A DNA stretch of 32,712 bases, from positions 1 through 32,712 of the IMG/VR virus record IMGVR_UViG_3300035698_016814. One strand, 5' to 3'. Made by a program: the position numbers and the translations under genes. This DNA comes from a virus. Under the pieces are notes generated by a model. The model did not search any database and had not been told where the DNA came from. It was given only the letters and a program-made list of their open reading frames with translations. Of the stretch, positions 23,796 to 32,500 are shown piece by piece (position 1 is the first letter of the stretch; each line of letters opens with the position of its first letter).

Positions 23796-24970
23796 TAATA
23801 TTTTTTTTAATCTTACTATTTCCTTTTACTGCTTTTGGGGCGGTAACTTATAATGGTGGGACGGATACCATTACAGTTGACGCTTTTACAGAAGGAACTC
23901 CTTGCACTTTCGCAGATATATTGGCTGCTGATGGAGTTGGTGGATGGGGACAAATTACAAATCCAATACCTGGTGTATATGTATTAGTAGCTCATCTTGA
24001 TGTAGGAGATGGAACAGTAGCTTGGCTTTCAAGCCAAAGAGAACATATTTTTTTTGATGGATATTATATATTAGATATAAAAGCAAACGCTACCTTTGAA
24101 GTAGGTGTTGAATATGTTGCTGATGAAGTTGGATATTATGGAAGCACGATTGCTTGGACTCATTCAGATGCTACAGATTATTCTACAAATATGGATTGGG
24201 ATGGGGTTTTTATAGGATATAATTTTGTTATTACAGATTTAGGAAGTAATGCTGGGTATAAAAATGTCTATATAGTAGTAAGCAACGCAGATTCAAAATT
24301 CATTCAAGGCACAGTTCATAACTTAGATACTTTCTGGATTGATGGAGCAAGTACCTTTTATGAAGTTTACATTACAAATTGTTGGTCAGTTAGAATTTTA
24401 GCAGCAGTAACTGCGAGTAATGTTCAATCAAGGGGTAATAGAGAGAATTTCTATGTTAATGAAATTAACTTTGTAGATGTTACTGTGTCAAATGTAAATT
24501 TAGAAGATGCAACTTCACACGAAATAGTAGCAAACTGGAATTGGAAGTGGCTTATATTAAAAGATAGTAAGTTTTCAGATGTTAGTGGTGGTGCTGGTGG
24601 AGATGGTGGTATTAAAAAAGCATTTTCTTTCAATGTCCACGTTGTGGATAAAGATGGAAATGATATAGAGGACGTTGTCGTAGATTGTGTAGATAAGGAT
24701 GATGCAGCAGTTTGGATAGCAGGAACTGTAACTACTGATGCAAGTGGTGATATAACTGAACAGACTATCGGAACTGATGAATGGACTAACGATAGTGGTT
24801 CAGTCCATCTAACATACTATCCTCATGAGTTTACTATCTCAAAAGCAGGATATAGAACAGTTGAAATAAAAGGTGTAACCTTAAACCAGGCTACTTCTTG
24901 GGAAATAGAACTTGATGATGGAGATACAGTTATCTATGATAGCACAATTTATGATAGCACGATTTACTAA
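23780..24970 (+). CDS. Exported adhesin-like protein with C-terminal Ig-like domain
   Basis: The ATG at 23780 follows GGAG with eight-base spacing; the upstream start at 23711 would disrupt the signal peptide. Residues 1-20 form a signal peptide (KVIIFFLILLFPFTAFG). The main part is beta-rich with many Asp, Gly and Thr residues and fibre-like strands. Residues about 300-385 look like a carboxypeptidase-regulatory or Ig-like domain (FSFNVHVVDKDGNDIEDVVV, HEFTISKAGYRTVEIKG). The end has a duplicated YDSTI(Y) motif. It is likely a receptor-binding or surface protein. It has no recognised enzyme domain. Confidence 0.6.
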   Translation: MVAKVIIFFLILLFPFTAFGAVTYNGGTDTITVDAFTEGTPCTFADILAADGVGGWGQITNPIPGVYVLVAHLDVGDGTVAWLSSQREHIFFDGYYILDIKANATFEVGVEYVADEVGYYGSTIAWTHSDATDYSTNMDWDGVFIGYNFVITDLGSNAGYKNVYIVVSNADSKFIQGTVHNLDTFWIDGASTFYEVYITNCWSVRILAAVTASNVQSRGNRENFYVNEINFVDVTVSNVNLEDATSHEIVANWNWKWLILKDSKFSDVSGGAGGDGGIKKAFSFNVHVVDKDGNDIEDVVVDCVDKDDAAVWIAGTVTTDASGDITEQTIGTDEWTNDSGSVHLTYYPHEFTISKAGYRTVEIKGVTLNQATSWEIELDDGDTVIYDSTIYDSTIY

Positions 24971-24999
24971 AAGGTTAATTTAAACTAAGGAGAAATAAA

Positions 25000-25131
25000 A
25001 TGGCAGTAATAAAAAGTGGTAGGAAGGGCGAATGCGGTGGCAAGCCGAGAGTAGGCAAAGTTGGAGATGCAAAAGGCAGAGGTTTAGGTTCAAGAAGAAG
25101 TGTAAGCAGGAGCAGACGTAGAAGTAGATAA
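25000..25131 (+). CDS. Tiny Arg/Ser/Gly-rich basic protein (43 aa)
   Basis: An ATG at 25000 follows AAGGAGAAATAAA and opens a 43-codon frame that ends in SRRSVSRSRRRSR, with GRKGECGGKPRVGKVGDAKG earlier. It is extremely basic, in a protamine-like manner. The codon pattern is coding-like and the ribosome binding site is strong. A DNA- or RNA-binding or virion-internal role is an inference from composition alone. Confidence 0.6.
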   Translation: MAVIKSGRKGECGGKPRVGKVGDAKGRGLGSRRSVSRSRRRSR

Positions 25132-25144
25132 AGGAGATGAGCCA

Positions 25145-25492
25145 ATGGCTGAAAATGGTAACGGTGTAAAAGTAAAATTAAGTTTAAGAGTAATTATGTT
25201 TTCATTAACGCTACTTATAATGATTGTCTCTTTTTCGGGTAGCTATAAGCTTTTGCAAGACCAGTCGGTAAAAGCAGAGGAAAGAATTGAAGCCTCCGAA
25301 GTTAAAATTGAAACCGTTGAGATAAAAATTGACGACTATGTAAGAGATGTGCAGGCTGATATAGGCATAGTTAAAATTGACGTTGGCAAATTGCAGACAA
25401 GTGTAACGAGTATAGAGAAATCACAGATACGGCTTGAAGAAAAGTTTGACGCTTTAATGAAAGAGATTATTAAGAATAACAGGGGGAGTTAG
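25145..25492 (+). CDS. Membrane-anchored coiled-coil protein, possible lysis factor
   Basis: The start follows AAAGGAGATGAGCC. Residues about 14-36 are a single membrane helix (VIMFSLTLLIMIVSF), and residues 40-110 form a heptad-rich coiled coil (EERIEASEVKIETVEIKIDD). This layout is like phage hemolysin XhlA-type or i-spanin-type lysis accessory proteins (family knowledge; no clear motif match). The next gene is a small membrane protein, which strengthens but does not prove a lysis-cassette reading. Confidence 0.5.
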   Translation: MAENGNGVKVKLSLRVIMFSLTLLIMIVSFSGSYKLLQDQSVKAEERIEASEVKIETVEIKIDDYVRDVQADIGIVKIDVGKLQTSVTSIEKSQIRLEEKFDALMKEIIKNNRGS

Positions 25493-25503
25493 GGGGACAA
25501 AAA

Positions 25504-25635
25504 ATGCCTTTATGGGTTAGCGTAGTGTTTGATATAGTAAAAGTTTTATTTCTGTTAAGCCTCATTATTGGTGTCTTAGGTGCGATTTTAGTCTTAATTT
25601 TTACGGCAATAATAGCTTCAAAGACTAAACTATGA
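25504..25635 (+). CDS. Small holin-like membrane protein (43 aa)
   Basis: The ATG at 25504 follows AGGGGGACAAAA and encodes 43 residues dominated by one or two membrane helices (VFDIVKVLFLLSLIIGVLGA). The stop overlaps the next start (ATGA). Size, hydrophobicity and position next to a membrane coiled-coil protein suggest a holin or lysis accessory, but holins cannot be identified with certainty from sequence. Confidence 0.5.
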   Translation: MPLWVSVVFDIVKVLFLLSLIIGVLGAILVLIFTAIIASKTKL

Positions 25636-26258
25636 AAAAACTATCAAGGAACAGCAAAAGGATACTGAAAGAATATAGAATGGAAAAGCTCGGAATAATT
25701 AAAGATAAAAAAGATTATATGGTTCAGAATAGATGGCTGATTTTTATAGTTATAGCTCAATGCTTACTATGGGTTATGTTTATAACGGGTAATCTTTTTA
25801 TTGAGAAAGTCAATGCTAAATACTTTAATATCTATGGCGGAGAAGACCACGACACGACAAAGCCTTGTACGCTGGGAACTTATGAGAACACTATTGAGGC
25901 AGACCTTCTGGCTAATGACATAGCAAGCTCAGGTAGTATCTATGGCTGGTATATGGGTTGTGACGGAACTTTTTATATGAGAGGATTGATTAGGCAGATT
26001 AGACCCCTTACAAAAGAAGAAGAAAAAAGATTAAAAGATAAAAAATATGTCAGAGAATACGCTAAGTATGATAAAGGCACTATCTGGGGATATAGTTCTA
26101 ATGAGCAGAAGTATATTTTTATGAAAGAGAATAAATTATTAGCTTATATAGACGACGATGGATTACACGGATTGTCAGAGAAAGATATTGTAAAGATAAA
26201 AAAACAGATTAAGGAAGAGTTACTAAAAGAACTAAGTGGAAGCGAGGATAAAAAATGA
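25632..26258 (+). CDS. Membrane-anchored hypothetical protein (208 aa)
   Basis: The start overlaps the preceding stop (ATGA). A basic N-terminal stretch (residues 1-32) precedes a membrane helix at about 34-53 (WLIFIVIAQCLLWVMFITGN). The following domain of about 100 residues contains YFNIYGGEDHDTTKPCTLGT and is followed by a lysine-rich helical C-terminus. A type II topology with the main domain in the periplasm is possible. I recognise no family or active site. Its stop overlaps the next gene (ATGA). Confidence 0.55.
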   Translation: MKKLSRNSKRILKEYRMEKLGIIKDKKDYMVQNRWLIFIVIAQCLLWVMFITGNLFIEKVNAKYFNIYGGEDHDTTKPCTLGTYENTIEADLLANDIASSGSIYGWYMGCDGTFYMRGLIRQIRPLTKEEEKRLKDKKYVREYAKYDKGTIWGYSSNEQKYIFMKENKLLAYIDDDGLHGLSEKDIVKIKKQIKEELLKELSGSEDKK

Positions 26259-26869
26259 AAAAACTTTTAATTATATCACTTATTTTGTTTATGACGGGGT
26301 GTTCTATTGGAAAAAATCCGTTAGATGGAAAATATAGCACTCCAGAATTGTTAATTGCTTATTTTGATGAAATAACAAGAATAGCAGAAGTAGATACCTA
26401 TGTTGCAAATATTAGCGTGGAAATGATAGGTGCTTCCGGTTCACATTATTATGTTGAAATTGATGATAAGAATAAAAAATCAAAAGATAAACTTATTAGT
26501 CTGCCAAGTGGTATAGATATAAAAATCAAATCTCTTTATTATAGATATGAAGCTATAGACGTTCTCTTGGGTTTTTTGATATACAGTAATATTATTACAT
26601 CTAAAGATGAGTATTATTTTTCAAAGGGTGTTTTAGGTAAGATAGATAATGATATACTGGAAAATTATCTTTATGGATGGATTGGAATAACTTGCATAAT
26701 TTTATCAAAAGAAGATATGTTGTATCTATGTCAAAACGATAGTGGTGAAATGTTTTATGATTTTAAATTAGAATGGAATAAACAAACCTCAAAAAATAAA
26801 ACACCTCTTCATAAGAGAGAAATTGAGTATAAAATTAAAAAGGTGAATAACATAATGGATAATAATTGA
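26255..26869 (+). CDS. Putative lipoprotein (204 aa)
   Basis: The N-terminus MKKLLIISLILFMTGC is a lipoprotein signal with lipobox FMTGC; the Cys at residue 16 would be acylated. The mature part is mixed alpha/beta with aromatic residues (YYRYEAIDVLLGFLIYSNII) and has no recognised domain. It could be an o-spanin-like or superinfection-blocking lipoprotein, but spanins are much shorter, so neither is supported. The start is coupled to the preceding gene (ATGA). Confidence 0.6.
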   Translation: MKKLLIISLILFMTGCSIGKNPLDGKYSTPELLIAYFDEITRIAEVDTYVANISVEMIGASGSHYYVEIDDKNKKSKDKLISLPSGIDIKIKSLYYRYEAIDVLLGFLIYSNIITSKDEYYFSKGVLGKIDNDILENYLYGWIGITCIILSKEDMLYLCQNDSGEMFYDFKLEWNKQTSKNKTPLHKREIEYKIKKVNNIMDNN

Positions 26870-27645
26870 GCTATATATTAAGTTTTATATTTATGTTCTG
26901 GCTTGTTTATGAGTTGACTAAATGCGAGCTAGCTAAATACAAGCCAACTAAATGCAAGCTAAATAAATGTGAGTTGACTAAATGCAGGGTGTCTGCCTTG
27001 TTTAGCGGTGTGATTTATTCCCTGTCGGCGTATCATCTGGCTCATTATATGCACCCGACTTTATATAATATACAATGGATGCCGTTATATATAATATGCC
27101 TTCTTTGCCTTGCAAAAGAGGGAAGTGTGGCTTGGTTAATAATCTCGTCTTTAATGTTTGCAGTAGTCTTATATGCAGACGCTTACTATGGCTATTATGC
27201 AATGATAATCTTTGCATTGATGGCTATGTTTAAGAGATTTAATACATTTAAGATAGTATTGCCTTTTGTGGCTTTAACTACGCTGTTATCTCTGCCGTTT
27301 GTCTTATGGTCAAGGTGCTTATGGGGCGAGAGAATGACGAAGGATATGATTTATTATACAGCTCACCTGTCTGATTATATTTATCCTTACGGGCAGAATG
27401 CGATAGAGTATGTTTTATATATATCACCAGTGGTGTTACTGCTTGCGTTGTTTGGGCTGAGAAGGGCGGACAAGGTATTTGTGGCATTGTTTTTTATAGC
27501 TTTAGTTTTTTCTTTTTATCCGCCAATAATGCCTGTATTCAGGTCGTCTGCGAGGTTCGGCTTTCTGGTGATGTTATCAGCAAGCGTATTGGCAGGGTAT
27601 GGTGTTTTGCAATTAAATAGGAGGTATAGTTATGGCGAGTTATAA
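26866..27645 (+). CDS. Truncated polytopic membrane protein (GT-C-like), host-derived
   Basis: The 259-aa frame from TTG 26866 has several membrane helices and contains SGVIYSLSAYHLAHYMHPTL, followed by the motif-like QWMP and DAYYGYYAMI. These are characteristic of bacterial membrane proteins of the GT-C glycosyltransferase or YfhO-like kind (family knowledge). Those are usually at least 500 aa with an N-terminal catalytic Asp loop, which is missing here. Between helix 1 and helix 2 is an inserted stretch of five pentads (ELTKC type). The start is weak and without a good ribosome binding site, and the C-terminus overlaps the next gene's start. It looks like a fragment of a bacterial gene caught in the phage genome and may be non-functional. 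Confidence 0.5.
   Translation: MSYILSFIFMFWLVYELTKCELAKYKPTKCKLNKCELTKCRVSALFSGVIYSLSAYHLAHYMHPTLYNIQWMPLYIICLLCLAKEGSVAWLIISSLMFAVVLYADAYYGYYAMIIFALMAMFKRFNTFKIVLPFVALTTLLSLPFVLWSRCLWGERMTKDMIYYTAHLSDYIYPYGQNAIEYVLYISPVVLLLALFGLRRADKVFVALFFIALVFSFYPPIMPVFRSSARFGFLVMLSASVLAGYGVLQLNRRYSYGEL
26911..26985 (+). repeat. Five 15-nt tandem repeats (ELTKC pentads)
   Basis: Five units with consensus gagttgactaaatgc sit end to end, first and fifth identical, in frame with the membrane protein (ELTKC, ELAKY, KPTKC, KLNKC, ELTKC). They lie between two predicted membrane helices. The cysteine every fifth residue is striking. It looks like an insertion into the host-like gene. Confidence 0.8.
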
Positions 27646-28459
27646 TAGGTGGAGAACTAAAAACAATAGGGGTTCTCTTGGTTCAATGTATGACCAATCA
27701 GGCAGTAGAATTACAAATGCAGACATAATCTCAAGAGCAAGGCACGGTTCGCCTTATGGTGCAAATCAAACCCAAACCACTCAATCCCAACCTGATTATG
27801 CAGGACTACAGGCGGAAGCTCAAAGGTCGGTAGAAGAGGCAAGGTCGTTGCAGGAGGCTTCTAAAACTTCCGCATTGGGATATTATCAGCCTATTCAGGC
27901 GGCACTTGGTCAGATGTCGCCAGAGCTTATATCTTCCGAACAGCAGTCAAGGATGTTGGCTACCAGAAGGGCAGAGCTTGGGGCTTCAGGGCAGAATTTA
28001 GCGAGCTTATACTCTGACCCATATTCAGGCGTGCAGACAGCTCAAAGGGCTCAAATAGGTATGGGCGTTGCAGGCAGGCAGGCAAATCTACCAATAGAAT
28101 TAGAATTAGAAGTTGCGGGGGCTAATAGAGAGGCGGCTCTTGGGTTATATGGCGCACAGGCAGGCGTGGCAGGCGGTATGGCTGGAGTTCAAACTGCCTA
28201 TCAATATGACCCTGGATTAGAATATATACAGCAATTAGGTTATAATCAGGGCTATCAGCAGTCGCAATCTCTTGGCGGAGGAATGGCAGGTGCAGGCACA
28301 GGGGAAAAGCATACTTTGGTTCAACCAAGCGCCAGACAAAGAACAAGAAGCTTAGGAAGCACATCAACAAGTAGTTCGGGAGTTAGAACTACAAGAAGTA
28401 GCTCTTTGGGCTATGCAAAGCAGAGAGCATCCTCATTGAGAAAGTCGGTATTTGGTTAA
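27632..28459 (+). CDS. Putative internal virion protein (Gln/Ala/Ser-rich, 275 aa)
   Basis: The start follows AGGAGGTATAGTT and lies inside the end of the membrane-protein frame. The product is low-complexity: Gln-, Ala- and Ser-rich helix (AGLQAEAQRSVEEARSLQEA), Gly/Ala repeats, and a basic Ser/Arg C-terminus (TSSSGVRTTRSSSLGYAKQR). No signal peptide or membrane helix is present. Together with the following two genes it resembles the block of internal or ejection proteins that podovirus-like phages carry after their tail genes (context inference). No family is recognised. Confidence 0.55.
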   Translation: MASYNRWRTKNNRGSLGSMYDQSGSRITNADIISRARHGSPYGANQTQTTQSQPDYAGLQAEAQRSVEEARSLQEASKTSALGYYQPIQAALGQMSPELISSEQQSRMLATRRAELGASGQNLASLYSDPYSGVQTAQRAQIGMGVAGRQANLPIELELEVAGANREAALGLYGAQAGVAGGMAGVQTAYQYDPGLEYIQQLGYNQGYQQSQSLGGGMAGAGTGEKHTLVQPSARQRTRSLGSTSTSSSGVRTTRSSSLGYAKQRASSLRKSVFG

Positions 28460-28486
28460 TTTAAAATAATAATCGGAGGTTAAATT

Positions 28487-29527
28487 ATGTCACCAGTTAT
28501 ATCTACGTTAGGGGCTAATATACCCTACCAATCCGGCAAGGGTCTTGGGCAGATAAGCGCAGAGAAAGAGTCGTATACGAGGGGTGTTGAAAATGCTCGC
28601 CTTCAAATGCAACAGCAACAGATTGAGAACGCCAGAATTGAACGAGAGCTTATTAGACAAACTCAGGAAGAAAGTAAGATTAAAGAACAGCTTAGGTATG
28701 AAGAAAATAAGGTTACAGAACAGCTTAGATATGAAAAAGAACAAGCGGACACAGAAAGAACATATCAAACAGAGCAGATGTGGAAAACAAGAAAATATGA
28801 TGAAAATATAATAAAAGAAAATCTACAGAGAGTTAAAGAAGAAGAAGAATTAAAGAAAGAGAATATCTTAACCAATTTGGCTACGGCAAGCGGTATGCCT
28901 TCCGGCGTATTCCCAGTCAAAACTCTATACAAAGCACCCAAGACAGACGTTGAGGCAATGCAGGGTATTTTTGATGCTCAGAATATAACAGATGTAGATA
29001 TAAAAGATGAGATTTTACGCAAGAAGTCAGCAGGAGAGGCATTAACGGTAGGAGAACAGGCAATATATGACGAAATCATTAGAAAAAAACCTACTCTTGC
29101 ACCAGAGGAATTTGGCAAGAGAGAGATTGCTAAAAGAGAGGCAAGTAGAGAGCAAGATGTAGTTGATTTATTTGAAGGTTCTGAAAAACATATCGGATAT
29201 TTAGAAACTAATAAATTCTATGAGGAAGCTGTAATAAATAAAGAAGGAAAAATGGAAACTCCAAGCAAAAAAGCAGTTGAATACTCTTTAAGCCAGTATA
29301 ACGAGATGAGAAGGAGCCAAGAATTACCAGAGCTGGAGCTTATAGAAAAGAAAGAGCCTTTAAGGTGGGGTAGGGAGAGGAGTTATTGGGAGTTGCAGGA
29401 AAAGAAATCTGCCTTAAAGACAAAAGGTGGTTCTTCCTTGCCAGCAGGAATAACCGAAGAAGATATAAAATATACTATGGATAAATATAACTTATCAAGA
29501 GAGGAAGTTTTAAAAAGGATAAGATAA
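28487..29527 (+). CDS. Putative internal virion protein with long coiled coil (346 aa)
   Basis: The start follows CGGAGGTTAAATT. After a short N-terminus (MSPVISTLGANIPYQSGKGL) residues about 25-130 form a very charged Gln/Glu/Arg coiled coil. The rest is helical with mixed charge and ends in DKYNLSREEVLKRIR. Coiled-coil proteins of this kind near the end of late operons are often ejected with DNA or line the tail (inference). No enzyme motif is visible. Confidence 0.55.
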   Translation: MSPVISTLGANIPYQSGKGLGQISAEKESYTRGVENARLQMQQQQIENARIERELIRQTQEESKIKEQLRYEENKVTEQLRYEKEQADTERTYQTEQMWKTRKYDENIIKENLQRVKEEEELKKENILTNLATASGMPSGVFPVKTLYKAPKTDVEAMQGIFDAQNITDVDIKDEILRKKSAGEALTVGEQAIYDEIIRKKPTLAPEEFGKREIAKREASREQDVVDLFEGSEKHIGYLETNKFYEEAVINKEGKMETPSKKAVEYSLSQYNEMRRSQELPELELIEKKEPLRWGRERSYWELQEKKSALKTKGGSSLPAGITEEDIKYTMDKYNLSREEVLKRIR

Positions 29528-32500
29528 ATGCCAAGAGATTTATTGAATATGAAAGTTGAGGATAGGCAACCAAGAGATTTGCTTGCTACAAGAGAGCAAC
29601 CAAGAGATTTATTGGCAACTGAATTTAAACCTACTCCCAGTATAATGCCAGATGTAGATACCACTCCTATGCGAGGGGTTGATAGAGGCGTTGAAGACAT
29701 TGGTATTCAAAAAATTAAAACTCCTTCTATGCTAAAAGACTTTATAACGACATCGCCAACTCAAGGTGTAAAAGACGTGGAGAGATTTGAAGAGGATATT
29801 AAAGGGTTTATACCACGAGAAGCGGCGCAAGAAGATGTTGCAAGAATTTCAAGCATATATAAAAAATACACACAGCCCGCTTTAAACTGGACGTTCAGAA
29901 CTTGGCTACCATCTAAATTAGCAGGATATAATCTGTCAGACGAAGAAAAACTTGAAACCATTGAGACAACAGAAGGTTCTTGGGATAAAAATTTAGACGA
30001 AGCATTAACTCTTAGCCATAAGCAAAATAAAGGCTTTCAGGAAGTATTACATTTAGACAGAAAAAATAGGGAAATGAACAGGAGGGCATTAGAATTTGGA
30101 ATGACAGGATTTGATGCCTATGAAACCCCAACTCAGGCATTTAAAAGAGGTTTTGTATCGGGAACTGGCGGAGAGATATTAGAGAGAGGAACAGATGTAA
30201 AGACTTGGCTTACTTGGTATGTTTTACAGGAAGCCGTGCCTCCCTTACTAAAAAAAGCGGTTGATAAACTTCCTAAAAGCTGGCAGAAGTTTTTAACTAA
30301 AGATATTTTTAACAGAGCAAATAAAGAATTAAACAATGCCTATAAAACAATAGGTGGCTCTAAGGGTGAATCTCTTGAAATCCTATCATCTAAATATAAA
30401 AGGTTAGCTTCCAAAGCACACCCAGATAAACCAACTGGAAGTAGAGAGGCATTTGAAAGGGTTAAAAATGCGTGGGATTTAATAAAGAAATCAAGGTTAG
30501 TGTCTGTGCCTGATTTTGTAAAAGATTTTGAGACAAAAGCTAAATTGTTATACGCTGGCTATCCTATAAAATATAAAGAAATTATAAGAGAGATTATGAA
30601 GATAGACCCTACCAAAACCGCCGCGTCTTTAAGTGCTTTGCCTATTACTAAATTACAGGGTATGTTATCAGAGTTAAAAGTCCAACCCACTCCCATAGCA
30701 AGAGTTAAAGACATAGCGAAGGTAGAGCCATCTCTTGCGGTAGAAGCTAAGAAATATAAGAGTGCAGAGGAGTTTATTGAGAGCAAAGACTTACAAAAGG
30801 CACAGGCACTTACAGTAGCTAAAGAAAAACTCTTTATATCTGAAAAGGGTAAAATGAAACCCCAGTATAGAAGATTAGCTGAGGCGATGACAGGCAAAAA
30901 GTCTATTAGGGATATGACACAAGTTGAGGCTGATAATTTTATAAAAGCACTTCAGAAACTTCCTGAACCGACATATAAGTCTGGGAAATTAGTTCCACCT
31001 TCTATTCCAACAACCAAAGACATAGTCACAGAAGGTTTTTTTGAACACACATTTAAAAAGCCAACTCCTGCAAAACTGCTTACGTCTCAGTCAAGATATG
31101 CAGAATTATTAGGCGTGAAAGAACTTGCAAAGCCGTTTGAAGTGGGCAAGATGAACCTTGACCTTGAATATGGAAAAATATCGCACCAAATAGACATTGC
31201 CACCAGAAAACTCAAGCAATCTAATGTTAAGCCAGAACAGATGGCTCAACTTTTAAATACTAACGAAGAAGCACCTGCTGAATTAACAGGCAAAGAAAGA
31301 GATATATTTAATTATTTTAGGGAACTAACAAGAGAAATTATAAGTAGAGAAAATGCAGTAAGAAAGGCACTTAATTTAGAACCCATAAAGTATAGAAAAG
31401 CATACTTTAAGCACGTAGCAGATTTAATGTCTCAAGAAGTTGTTGAAGGCAAGCACCCCTTACCAGAAGGATTAAAATATTGGTCTGAACAGCTTGTAGG
31501 CAAAAAAGTCTTTAATCCTATGGAAATGAAAAGGAAACTTCAAGATGACCTTTTGGATTACTTTTCAAAAGATTTGTCTTATGTAATGAAGTCTATGGCT
31601 TGGACTGGATTAAAAGAAATATACTTAGCCCAACCAAAGCATTTCTTTAATAAAATTCTGGGAACATTATCTAAAGATAAATCCGTCTATTCAAACCTTA
31701 CCCCAAGAGAACAAAAAATATACGACGCACAGATGACAATGCCAGCCTCAACAAAGAAATGGCTTATTGATTATGTTAATATAGTCCTATCCGGCAGGCA
31801 GACTTCATTAGATGAAAGTGTTAATTTGTGGATAACAGATACCCCCATAAAAGACGTTGTTAATAAAATTTTAAAGCCATTCGGCAAGCACATGAGTCAA
31901 AGACCTGTAACAAATATGATTACAGGATTTAGCAGACTTCCTATTTATGGTGTTTTGGGTGGCATTAACCCCAGACAGTTATTAAGAAACAAAATGCAGA
32001 CTTTACAAAATATGGCTTTATATGGAGTTAAAAATACACTGCTTGGTTATATTCCAACCTCGTCTTATCCAACACTTAAAAAACTTAAAACAGATAGCTT
32101 ATTTAAAAAATCATATTCAGGATTTGAGGATATGCCTGCCAAATTAAGAAGCAAACTTGAGAGGGTTGGGCTTGCACCTTATCAATGGACAGCTTTAAGT
32201 AATGTATCTCAAGCTATGAATACATCGTATCATTGGACAGCTAATAAAATACAGAACCCAAAATTTAAAAAACATGGCTGGGCTGATTCAAAAAGAACAT
32301 ACAAAGAAGATAAGGATTTCTTCTACCCAAGCGAAGAAGAAAAATTACTAAAGGAAATGGAATACGGAGCGCACACAACGCAGTATGGATATATTGGAAT
32401 GAATATGCCGGAAGCATTTAGGTATAAATCATTGGCTGGGATAACAAGGTTACAGAGTTGGTGGATGAACCATTGGTTTGTTTTTCACAGGGAAGCGGCT

